Part shown: positions 1-5,790 of the stretch, one piece after another | How positions within the stretch are numbered: the stretch's first letter is position 1 | Layout of the letters: each line of letters starts with the position of its first letter | Source: Pseudomonadota bacterium | GTDB lineage: Bacteria > Pseudomonadota > Gammaproteobacteria > Burkholderiales > Rhodocyclaceae | Assembly: GCA_023459095.1 (NCBI GenBank) | Contig: JAEWVQ010000027.1 | Coordinates: forward strand, 1-7,777 | Direction of reading: 5' to 3' | DNA: 7,777 nucleotides | Program-made: the position numbers and the translations under genes | The notes under the pieces: generated by a model | The model's input: only the letters and a program-made list of their open reading frames with translations | The model's database searches: none | What the model was told of the DNA's origin: nothing

Positions 1-255
1 CAGGGCGGGCTCGCCGCGAGCGTCGGGCTGACCCACGTTGGCCGCCGTTACGGCACCGACAACAACAGCTTCACCCTGCCGCCCTACACCCTGGTCGATC
101 TGGGCCTGCGTTACGCCCTCACCAAGCAGGTGGAACTGAGCGTGAATCTGCGCAACGCCTTCGACCAGACCTACTACACCGGATCGATCAACTCGACCAC
201 GATCGGCGTCGGCGAGCCGCGCACGCTGTATGCGGGGCTCAAGCTCGAACTGTAG
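1..255 (+). CDS. TonB-dependent (siderophore-type) receptor, C-terminal fragment
   Basis: Frame 1 is open from the window edge to TAG at 253-255, giving the last 84 residues of a longer protein. It shows alternating hydrophobic/polar strands of an outer-membrane beta-barrel, the typical receptor ending 'NLRNAFDQTYY', then 'GEPRTLYAGLKLEL'. In TonB-dependent siderophore receptors the equivalent 'N-L-F-D-xx-Y' and 'G-x-PR-x-x' segments form the last barrel strands. The substrate, presumably a ferric siderophore, cannot be read from this piece because plug and TonB box lie outside the window. The next gene on the same strand begins 183 bp later, so co-transcription is uncertain. Partial at the 5' end because of the window boundary, not a truncation. 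Confidence 0.88.
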   Translation, partial: QGGLAASVGLTHVGRRYGTDNNSFTLPPYTLVDLGLRYALTKQVELSVNLRNAFDQTYYTGSINSTTIGVGEPRTLYAGLKLEL

Positions 256-268
256 GCGGAGGGAAGTA

Positions 269-284
269 CGGCCGCCGCCGGCCG
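269..284 (+). terminator. Possible weak hairpin after the receptor gene
   Basis: A 5-bp GC-only stem (CGGCC / GGCCG) with a 6-nt loop begins 14 nt after the receptor stop. It is followed by a pyrimidine-rich stretch (CCTATTACTTTC) but not by a true T-run. It could be a poor intrinsic terminator; GC-rich genomes give such stems by chance. Confidence 0.25.
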
Positions 285-438
285 CCTATTACTTTCGTCG
301 GATGGTCGGGGCGCCGGGCGTGGGGCAGAATCCGCCGGGCACAAAAAAGGGGGAGCGATGCACTCAGCACAGATCCGGCGGATCACGGCGGGGGCCTTTC
401 GGCACTCTGCTCGTATCGACATCGATCGAGGGGGGCTG

Positions 439-1263
439 ATGTTCGTGCGCCGCTCAATCCTGGCTTGTGTCCTGTTTGCGTTGCCGGCCGCTCCGGCGCT
501 GGCCCAGGTGTTCAAGTGTGTCGATGACAAGACCGGGAAGATCAGCTTTTCCAACACTCGTTGCGACACCCGCAGCAGCGGCGGCCGGGTGCAGGTCAAG
601 CCCAACACCCTCGACACCTCGGGCAGCCGCGAACAGATCTACCGCCGCCAGGCGCGCGATCAGTACGGTCAGGGCGATGCCGCCGACGCCCTCGAGCCGG
701 TCGCGGCGCGCACCGCGACGCGGGAGTGCGAGCAGGCAACGCGCGAGTACGAGAACGAGGCCGGGTCGATCTATCGCGACCCCGCGGTGGCCCACGCCAA
801 ACGCCGCTACATGGAAGCGGCCTGCGATGCCGCGCAGGGCGCGGTGCCGGCCTCGGCGGCGGGGATCGATGCCGCCAAGCTCGGCTCGAGCGCATGTGCG
901 CAGGCGCGCCGGGAATACGAGAACGAAGTCGCCTCGATCGTCGCCGACGCCATCGCGGCGGCGAACAAGCGAACCGCCATGCTCGATGCCTGTGGCATGG
1001 ATGAGGGCTACGGCCGGGGCGGGCGGGCAGGGGGTAGCGCCGGGGTCGATCCGGCGCGGACGCGCCGCCCCGAGACCGCGCCGTATCCCGACGTGCCCGC
1101 CGCACGCGGCTCGGCCAGGGTGCCGGCGGTGGTGTCGAGCTGCGATCCGGGCGGCTGCTGGGACGTCGCCGGCCAGCGTTACCACGGCACGGGCCCGGTG
1201 TACTTTCCGGCCAACGGCGGGCAGGCCTGCCAGTTGATCGGCGAGCGGATGCACTGCCCCTGA
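439..1263 (+). CDS. Secreted DUF4124-domain protein with tandem cysteine-bounded repeats
   Basis: A 274-residue protein of unknown function, probably periplasmic. Residues 1-22 are a classical signal peptide (two Arg, hydrophobic core, A-L-A cleavage site before Q23). Residues about 23-45 resemble the DUF4124 N-terminus ('VFKCVDDKTGKISFSN'). Two 33-residue units, each opened and closed by cysteine, follow at 97-129 and 153-185. Both contain REYENE and match at 18 of 33 positions. The C-terminal part (231-274) has a C-D-P-G-G-C-W motif and ends M-H-C-P; similar tails occur in other DUF4124 proteins. The mature chain has ten cysteines (27, 42, 97, 129, 153, 185, 235, 240, 264, 273), an even number that suits disulfide bonding in the periplasm. 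I chose ATG 439 because GAGGGGGG precedes it and the signal peptide then starts normally. An in-frame ATG at 358 also has a GGGGGAG before it but would add 27 atypical residues. No function is known. Confidence 0.85.
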   Translation: MFVRRSILACVLFALPAAPALAQVFKCVDDKTGKISFSNTRCDTRSSGGRVQVKPNTLDTSGSREQIYRRQARDQYGQGDAADALEPVAARTATRECEQATREYENEAGSIYRDPAVAHAKRRYMEAACDAAQGAVPASAAGIDAAKLGSSACAQARREYENEVASIVADAIAAANKRTAMLDACGMDEGYGRGGRAGGSAGVDPARTRRPETAPYPDVPAARGSARVPAVVSSCDPGGCWDVAGQRYHGTGPVYFPANGGQACQLIGERMHCP

Positions 1264-1288
1264 GCCACGGCCCAGGCGGCGTGGCTCA
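1261..1288. terminator. Shared hairpin terminator between convergent genes
   Basis: A perfect 9-bp inverted repeat, TGAGCCACG / CGTGGCTCA, surrounds a 10-nt loop. The left arm starts with the TGA stop of the DUF4124 gene (1261-1263). The right arm ends with the reverse complement of the TGA stop of the AI-2E gene (1286-1288). The stem is therefore placed to stop transcription from both sides. On the + strand only GGTTTCC follows and on the - strand there is no T-run, so it is not a textbook intrinsic terminator in either direction. Its role as a boundary element is inferred from symmetry and position. Confidence 0.6.
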
Positions 1289-2437
1289 GGTTTCCGTCGC
1301 CGGCGGTAGCGTGGCCGCCGGGGTATTGCTGCCGGTGGCCATGACGTCGGGAGTGCCCGCGGCGCCCGGCAGTTCTCCGTTGCGCGCCTCTTCCACGGTG
1401 TGCAGCCACTCGCGCCAGATCGCCACCAGCAGCGCCATCAGCACCGGGCCGACGAAGAGGCCGACGAGGCCCATGGTCTTGACCCCGCCGACCAGACCGT
1501 AGAAGGTCGGCAGAAAGGGCAGCTTCACCGGACCGCCGACCAGGTGCGGGCGCAGCGTCTTGTCGACGATGAAGAGCTCCACCGTGCCCCAGGTAAATAG
1601 CGCCAGCCCCGCCACCGGCGCTCCCGAGCCCACCAGGTAGAGCGACACCAGCGTAAACGACAGCGGCGCGCCGCCCGGAATCAGCGCCATGAAGCCGGTG
1701 GCGGCGCCGAGCAGCACCGGCGAGGGCACGCCGGCAATCCAGTAGGCTACGCCCAGCACCACGCCTTCGCCGATCGCGATCAGGCCCATGCCGGTCACCG
1801 TCGCGCTCACCGTGGCTGGCACCACGCGCGAGAAGCGTTCCCAGCGCGCGGGCAGGATGCGCTCGCCGACGAGGTCGAGCTGCGCGGCGACGCGGCTGCC
1901 GTCCTTGTAGATGAAGAACAGCGTGATCAGCATGAACAGCACGGTAAGCGCGAGGTGGAACAGGTCGCCGGTGGCGGTGAGCGCCATGCGGTAGATGTTG
2001 CCCAGATGTTCGCCGCTCAGCAGCTGCACCCACTGGCCGAGCGCCTGCGGCGCGCCCAGGTGGGCCTGCCAGTAGCCGGCAAGGCGTTCGCCGACCAGCG
2101 GCAGCGAGGCGATCCAGCCCGGCGGCGGCAAGCCGTCGCGGTTGGCATTGACCAGCCAGCCGATGAGGTTGCCGGCCTCCTCGATGGCATAGGACAGCGC
2201 CAGCGACAGCGGCGCCACCAGCACCAGCAGCACGATGAGGAGGGCGAGGCTCGCCGCCGGCAGCGTGCGCCCGCCGCAGCGTCGCACCAGGCGCGCATAC
2301 AGCGGCCAGCTCGCGAAGCCGATGATGAGCGCGGCGAGCACGGGCAGGATGAAGCCGCTGAAGAAGTAAACGCCGGCAGCAAGAACGAGGATCAGCAACC
2401 AGCGGGCGACGAGAAAGGCGGGCAGGATGGGCGGCAT
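1286..2437 (-). CDS. AI-2E family transporter (PerM/YdiK-like membrane protein)
   Basis: A 383-residue polytopic inner-membrane protein of the AI-2E transporter (UPF0118) family. Hydrophobic segments lie at roughly 12-45 (two helices), 60-82, 160-176, 215-235, 240-256, 260-290 and 310-342. Family signatures are visible: 'FFIYKDG' at 174-180, 'GVPSPVLLGAATGFMALIPGG' region at 236-256, 'LRPHLVGG' at 295-302, and 'GGVKTMGLVGLFVGPVLMAL' around 317-336. A larger soluble region (about 85-155) sits between the early and late helices, as in the family. Members have been linked to autoinducer-2 export, Na+/H+ exchange or unknown solutes, so the substrate here is open. The tail (350-383) is polar, Pro/Thr/Ala-rich and looks disordered. 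The frame is open upstream to an ATG at 2623, but those 62 extra residues are Arg/Pro-rich and unlike a membrane protein N-terminus. ATG 2437 gives the expected 'MPPILPAFLVARWLLILVL' start, although no good ribosome site precedes it. Confidence 0.9.
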   Translation of the reverse strand: MPPILPAFLVARWLLILVLAAGVYFFSGFILPVLAALIIGFASWPLYARLVRRCGGRTLPAASLALLIVLLVLVAPLSLALSYAIEEAGNLIGWLVNANRDGLPPPGWIASLPLVGERLAGYWQAHLGAPQALGQWVQLLSGEHLGNIYRMALTATGDLFHLALTVLFMLITLFFIYKDGSRVAAQLDLVGERILPARWERFSRVVPATVSATVTGMGLIAIGEGVVLGVAYWIAGVPSPVLLGAATGFMALIPGGAPLSFTLVSLYLVGSGAPVAGLALFTWGTVELFIVDKTLRPHLVGGPVKLPFLPTFYGLVGGVKTMGLVGLFVGPVLMALLVAIWREWLHTVEEARNGELPGAAGTPDVMATGSNTPAATLPPATET

Positions 2438-2474
2438 GGGCGAAGCGGCAAGGGAAGAGGGACGGCCGCTCCCG

Positions 2475-2480
2475 AATATA
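2475..2480 (-). promoter_or_regulatory. Possible -10 element for the AI-2E gene
   Basis: On the - strand TATATT lies 37 nt upstream of the chosen ATG at 2437, matching the TATAAT consensus at five of six positions in a very GC-rich region. No convincing -35 hexamer is found at 16-18 nt spacing (CGATGC at 17 nt). This is suggestive only; its position supports the shorter start of the transporter, since the longer frame would have to start upstream of it. Confidence 0.25.
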
Positions 2481-2652
2481 CCCGGGTTAGCCTGTAGGCA
2501 TCGCCCCGATTGCACCACCGGCGGCGCACGCACGGTGACGCGAAACCACGCCTCGGGCGTTGCGGCAGCAAGCGCGCGGAGGCGCGACACCGAGCGTGCG
2601 CGGTGCGCCCGTGTGCCGCGCAATCAAGGTCGATAGTATGGCAATGACGTTG

Positions 2653-2683
2653 AAAACGCCCGGGAGCGGCCTGGGCGTTTTTT
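2653..2683 (+). terminator. Strong rho-independent terminator without an obvious gene
   Basis: A perfect 9-bp stem, AAAACGCCC / GGGCGTTTT, encloses an 11-nt loop. It is followed directly by further T residues (TTTTTTGTTTGT from 2678), a textbook intrinsic terminator on the + strand. The left arm's A-run also gives TTTT on the - strand, so it may work in both directions. No + strand gene ends just upstream and no - strand gene ends just downstream, so the transcript it terminates is unknown. Confidence 0.8.
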
Positions 2684-2889
2684 GTTTGTGAGGAAGTCTG
2701 GCACTGAAGCTGCGCTTGAATCAGGGGCGCGGGGCTTCGAGCGGATAGTTGAGCGTTACGGCAGTTTGGCCGGAGCGGGAGAGAGCCGGGGTGAGGCGTC
2801 TGCAGTCGGCCAGAAGCAGGCACTGGCGGGCGTCAGCTATTGGGCCCTTGCATGAGGCGCAAAGGGACCATCCTTCGGTTCCACACTGA

Positions 2890-2919
2890 TTGACTTTTCA
2901 ACCCCGTGAGGCGTGTACC
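2890..2919 (+). promoter_or_regulatory. Possible promoter of the two-gene module
   Basis: TTGACT (2890-2895) matches the sigma-70 -35 consensus at five of six positions. With an 18-nt spacer the -10 position reads TGTACC (2914-2919), a poor match. It lies about 85 nt upstream of the GTG start at 3004. It is the best -35-like candidate I see between the orphan terminator and the first gene, but the weak -10 makes this a tentative call. Confidence 0.25.
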
Positions 2920-2952
2920 CGTGAGCTAGGGAGCATCGTGTATCCTTCCCCC

Positions 2953-2972
2953 GCGGAGAAGTGGTGCTCCGC
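2953..2972. promoter_or_regulatory. Short inverted repeat upstream of the module, possible operator
   Basis: GCGGAG and CTCCGC form a perfect 6-bp inverted repeat with an 8-nt gap, ending 31 nt before the GTG start at 3004. A second overlapping pair, GGAGCA (2930-2935) and TGCTCC (2965-2970), shares the right arm. Because the first gene product looks like a multi-winged-helix protein, autoregulation at such a site is possible. The repeats are short and could be chance in GC-rich DNA. Confidence 0.2.
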
Positions 2973-3003
2973 CCCGCATGCCTTGATCTCCAGGGAGTAA
3001 CAG

Positions 3004-4281
3004 GTGGACAGGAAAATTGCAGCCGCCCGCTGCCATGAGATTCAGCTGACGATTCGCGACAAAGAGGTTCCCCGTTTCGAGGGCATCCCTGAGATTGGCA
3101 TGGCCGTGCAACTTGCGTTGCACATTCGCGGGCTGCCGCTCCTGGATTACGACAAGGTCAAGCTGGTGGCGTCGACCATGCTGGGCATTCCACGACTGTC
3201 GGTGGACCGCATCGTCAGGCTGCTGGCGGAAGTCGAATTCGTGCGCATCAATCAGGATGGATCCCGCATTGTCTCCATTCTGCCGGTGGTGCCGTTCTTT
3301 GACGACCTCTACGATGGCATCGGCGAGTATGCAGCGAGCAAGTCACAGTTCGACGAGTTCGAGCGCCTGACGCTGGAGATCGTCGACAGCCTCGCCAATT
3401 CGCCCCAGAACGCGGACTCCCTTGCCGGCAGGCTCGGCGCTGACCGCAGGACGTTCGACTCCAGCATCGAGATCGGGGAAAAGGCGAACTTCCTAGTGTC
3501 ACGGCGCGCGCGCTCTAAGAACATTCTGCTAAACCCCACCTACTTTTCCGAGAACGCGGACGTTTTCGCGGACCATGTGGCGAATCGGGGGGCAAACAGC
3601 GTCAAGCGCACGCTCGAACTTGTGAGATCGGCACAAGGGTGGCCGCTGTCGCTGATCGTATCCACAGGCGAGATCGGTGGTCGCAAAATTGATCCGCAGG
3701 ACGTGGTGCTGCTTAAGAGGTTGGCCGAGGATGGCATCGTTAAGCCGCCCACGGTCGTCACTTCTCACGCCGGCGAGAACCAATTCATCTTCACGCCCAC
3801 GCCGATGTCGATGAACATTTCCCCGCTGCGTCGCGAACTCTATGAGAAGGCGCTGGCCATCGTGTCGTCGGTCCGGCAGGGGCAACTGTTGCCCAACAGG
3901 TTCCGTATCCGTTCACCGGGCGCCGTCATCTACACGCTGAAGACTGAACTGCGGCTGAAACCGACTTCGGATTACGCGGAGCAGTACCAGAATCTGGTCC
4001 ATATGCGTATCGCGCGCCTGGCTCAATTGCCCAATGGTTTCCGTCAACTACAGATCATCGACACCCCGGAAAATCGTGAGGCATTGGGCATCGCCCAAGA
4101 CATCATCCAGGGGGCTCAGGACGTTACGCAGGTGGACGCCGAAGCCGCCACGGCGATGACCGGAAGTCAAGAGTACATCGAGTCCATCATTAGCTCGAAA
4201 CAACTCCGTGAGCGAGGCACGGTGAAGCTCGCGGATGAGCAGAAGTTCGAGATCGAGCAACTCATTCTGGAGGGCTTCTGA
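3004..4281 (+). CDS. Putative multi-winged-helix DNA-binding protein (module gene A)
   Basis: A 425-residue protein that I do not recognise as a named family. It starts at GTG with AGGGAG six nt upstream, a good ribosome site. No signal peptide or membrane segment is seen. The chain appears to be built from consecutive winged-helix-like units, each a few helices followed by a strand pair. Unit 1 spans about 48-95 (helix 'KVKLVASTML', then 'SVDRIVRLLAEVEFV' and a wing 'RINQDGSRIVSIL'). Unit 2 spans about 115-180 ('DEFERLTLEIVDSLAN', 'NADSLAGRLGADRRTFDSS'). Unit 3 is about 195-265 and unit 4 about 275-355; the last two are less certain. The tail (about 355-425) is helical and acidic. Such arrays suggest DNA binding or a scaffold for a partner. 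The following gene starts on the next base with a strong ribosome site, so the two are almost certainly one operon. Arginine is often AGG/AGA (residues 3, 72, 143, 149, 208, 239, 299), hinting at foreign origin. The coding call is firm; the domain reading is inference from pattern. Confidence 0.8.
   Translation: MDRKIAAARCHEIQLTIRDKEVPRFEGIPEIGMAVQLALHIRGLPLLDYDKVKLVASTMLGIPRLSVDRIVRLLAEVEFVRINQDGSRIVSILPVVPFFDDLYDGIGEYAASKSQFDEFERLTLEIVDSLANSPQNADSLAGRLGADRRTFDSSIEIGEKANFLVSRRARSKNILLNPTYFSENADVFADHVANRGANSVKRTLELVRSAQGWPLSLIVSTGEIGGRKIDPQDVVLLKRLAEDGIVKPPTVVTSHAGENQFIFTPTPMSMNISPLRRELYEKALAIVSSVRQGQLLPNRFRIRSPGAVIYTLKTELRLKPTSDYAEQYQNLVHMRIARLAQLPNGFRQLQIIDTPENREALGIAQDIIQGAQDVTQVDAEAATAMTGSQEYIESIISSKQLRERGTVKLADEQKFEIEQLILEGF
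4269..4274 (+). promoter_or_regulatory. Ribosome binding site that fixes the TTG start of gene B
   Basis: GGAGGG lies seven nt before the TTG at 4282, inside the last codons of gene A. It is one of the strongest Shine-Dalgarno matches in the window. It supports the rare TTG as the true start and indicates translational coupling, with the stop TGA (4279-4281) directly abutting the start codon. Confidence 0.75.
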
Positions 4282-5397
4282 TTGCTGAAAGATCGTGCCC
4301 AAAAAGCAAGCGCCCTTCGGTTGGCCGTTCGCAAGCGCTGGCTACCGCAGCTCGAAGTCGAAGTAGAGCCGTCCCAGCGCATCGACAAGAACAAGTTCCT
4401 GTTGACGGATGTCGACGTCCTCGCGATTGCCTCTTCCCCGCTGGGAACGCACAGCAAGTTCGTCTTCGACTGCAAGAGCGGCGCGCGTGAATCGGCTATC
4501 AGCCGGGCGTTCTGGCTCCATGGCGTCATCGCCCGCACGCGGTCGACGCGCGGCTTTGTGATATTGAACGACCGCGTGGGGATCAGTCGCGATCACCGCA
4601 TCAGCGCGTCAGACCTTGGGGTGACGCTCCTGCACGAATCGGAGGTGGAGGCATTCGCTGTCGGCTTGGATTCGAGCGTCGCGCCGATGGACGCCTGCGC
4701 GGCGAATATCGAGGCATGGGAAGAGTTCCTCGGCATCAAATCCAAATACCCCGGACTGGCCGAATATTTCGAGTTCAGCCGGTCAACATACTGGATGGCG
4801 AAGGGGGCCGGTGACCAGTGCCGCAAGCTTGTGGCGAAGCTTCGCCGTATCCGCAGCGAGATCGATCCTTCCAAGCGCGAGCATCTGGCTGTGTTCGGGG
4901 ACGCGCTCTGCCTGTTCCTACATGCAGTCTCGGAGATGGCGATCGACCTCTTCCTGCTGCTACTGAGGCCTGCGTCACGCGACGAATACACGGACGCACT
5001 GCTCTCTGTCCTTTACGGCGGCTACGACAATCTTGAGGCGGCCCAGAAGATTAGGCGCATCGCGCTCGGCGCGGAAGAAGACGATGCGGTGAGCATCTTC
5101 CCTGACCTGCCCCGCTTCGAACATCTGATCCGTGAAATTGTGCAGGCGCCGCTCCAGGCGTTGCCGGCTGCACTCTTGGCACGTGAGCTGTCGTTTAGGA
5201 ACTTGATTGGCTCGCCTGAAAGCTTGACCTCGCGCGAGATCACGGCAGAGCATCCCTATGTGTCCAAGTTCATCTACTTGGCATCGTCGTACCTCACCAA
5301 GGCATTGCGACTCCCACCGGAGTTTGCGGAGCTGTACAACAGCCAAGTAGCAACAATTGAGTCTGCGTCGCGCAGCACAAGCGCCGCGGCGCTCTAA
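4282..5397 (+). CDS. Putative PD-(D/E)XK nuclease-fold protein with helical C-terminus (module gene B)
   Basis: A 371-residue protein with no family name I can give. The N-terminal 130 residues carry the layout of a restriction-endonuclease-like core: a basic helix (residues 5-20), an acidic strand 'LEVEVE' (24-29), a strand 'TDVDVLAI' (42-49) with candidate metal ligands D43/D45, and a strand ending in 'VFDCKSG' (61-67), where D63-x-K65 is the (D/E)XK signature. A helix (69-87) and strand 'GFVILND' (91-97) follow, as in Mrr/RecB-like folds. Residues about 140-371 are predicted largely helical, with a Leu-rich stretch near 224-232 too short to be a clear membrane helix. The gene starts at TTG directly after gene A's stop, with GGAGGG seven nt upstream. 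Pairing with a putative DNA-binding partner suggests a two-component nuclease, perhaps for defence or mobile-element control. No methyltransferase or helicase motif is seen. An inactive fold used only for binding cannot be excluded. Confidence 0.78.
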   Translation: MLKDRAQKASALRLAVRKRWLPQLEVEVEPSQRIDKNKFLLTDVDVLAIASSPLGTHSKFVFDCKSGARESAISRAFWLHGVIARTRSTRGFVILNDRVGISRDHRISASDLGVTLLHESEVEAFAVGLDSSVAPMDACAANIEAWEEFLGIKSKYPGLAEYFEFSRSTYWMAKGAGDQCRKLVAKLRRIRSEIDPSKREHLAVFGDALCLFLHAVSEMAIDLFLLLLRPASRDEYTDALLSVLYGGYDNLEAAQKIRRIALGAEEDDAVSIFPDLPRFEHLIREIVQAPLQALPAALLARELSFRNLIGSPESLTSREITAEHPYVSKFIYLASSYLTKALRLPPEFAELYNSQVATIESASRSTSAAAL

Positions 5398-5782
5398 CGG
5401 AGGCTGGTCAGCGTCTGCGCACCGGGGAATGTGCCGCTTGGTATGTCGATGGTGCCTGCCGGTGCTGGCCGCCGACCGCTTTCGGGCAGCGAGTTTGCTG
5501 ATGGGGAGGTCAGCAACGGGTCGGGAGCAGTCATTCTGTAGTCCCGCTCTAAACCGAAAATTTGCAGGTGCTCTCATCCGCTTTCCGACAGCAGTTGGCC
5601 GGTTGAAGAGCCGCAGCGCTGGCCGCATGCATGCCTTTGATTATTTGCCCGGCGGCCCGACTGTATGGCTGGCTAGATGCCGTACCCGAATTTCAGCTTT
5701 GACGCGCGTCGGGCGGCAGATGCGGCCCCGCTTGCATGCTGACGCAGCGCTTTCGGCTTTAGTTGCGCGGAACAGCTTGCGC
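5398..5782. other. 385-bp stretch without a gene, with degenerate repeats
   Basis: This lies between the end of the module and the convergent - strand gene. A + strand open frame (5357-5896) crosses it but runs through the end of gene B and antisense to the next gene, and its Arg/Ser-rich product is not credible. The stretch contains two related direct repeats (5476-5497 and 5578-5598), a 7-bp inverted repeat TTGCTGA / TCAGCAA (5495-5516), and a spaced pair GCCCGAC / GTCGGGC (5655-5714). Composition is mixed, less GC-rich than the right block. It looks like eroded intergenic or repeat-derived DNA. No clear intrinsic terminator for gene B was found. Confidence 0.6.
5476..5598 (+). repeat. Pair of imperfect direct repeats downstream of the module
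   Basis: CCGCTTTCGGGCAGCGAGTT (5476-5495) and CCGCTTTCCGACAGCAGTT (5578-5596) agree at 17 of 19 aligned bases, with one base gap; TTG/TGG follows in the two copies. They lie about 102 bp apart in the same orientation within noncoding DNA. The phrase resembles the dispersed CCGCTTTC-type sequences common between genes in betaproteobacteria, which is recollection and not a search result. Confidence 0.5.
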
Positions 5783-5790
5783 CTAAGCCG
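5754..5790 (-). terminator. Hairpin at the end of the - strand operon
   Basis: CGGCTT(T)AG at 5754-5762 pairs with CTAAGCCG at 5783-5790 apart from one bulged T. An inner GCGC / GCGC pair (5765-5768, 5779-5782) extends the stem after a two-base bulge. The hairpin overlaps the TAG stop of the DUF protein gene on the - strand. There is no T-run after it on that strand, so termination may be weak or the structure may only protect the 3' end. Confidence 0.4.

Larger units (their letters stand above)
2438..3003. other. 566-bp intergenic region between divergent genes
   Basis: This separates the - strand transporter gene from the + strand two-gene module. I find no credible coding region: the open frames here are Arg/Pro/Cys-rich shadows. 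It holds a -10-like element near 2475, a strong hairpin terminator at 2653-2683 with no obvious gene to end, repeat-like sequence around 2761-2824, an imperfect inverted repeat CCCTTGC / GCAAAGGG at 2845-2866, and a short inverted repeat close to the module's start codon. From about 2690 onward the sequence becomes less GC-rich than on the left side. No tRNA or recognisable attachment site is seen. Confidence 0.7.

Noticed and set aside
454..1254. A 266-residue open frame antisense to the DUF4124 gene
   Set aside because: The + strand frame has a signal peptide, DUF4124 start and repeats; the antisense product is Ala/Arg-rich with no motif.
2438..2623. A 62-residue N-terminal extension of the AI-2E transporter
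   Set aside because: The residues are Arg/Pro-rich and unlike the family, which begins close to the first membrane helix; a -10-like element lies within it.
2392..2823. A 143-residue - strand open frame in the intergenic region
   Set aside because: It spans the strong terminator and overlaps the transporter gene out of frame; Pro/Arg/Cys-rich product, no motif, no ribosome site noted.
2690..3003. tRNA gene or attachment site that would mark an integrative element
   Set aside because: I found no T-loop-like GGTTCGAATCC sequence and no exact long direct repeat bracketing the module.
4951..4977. A membrane helix in gene B at the Leu-rich stretch near residues 224-232
   Set aside because: The hydrophobic run is too short and is flanked by charged residues, more like an amphipathic or buried helix.
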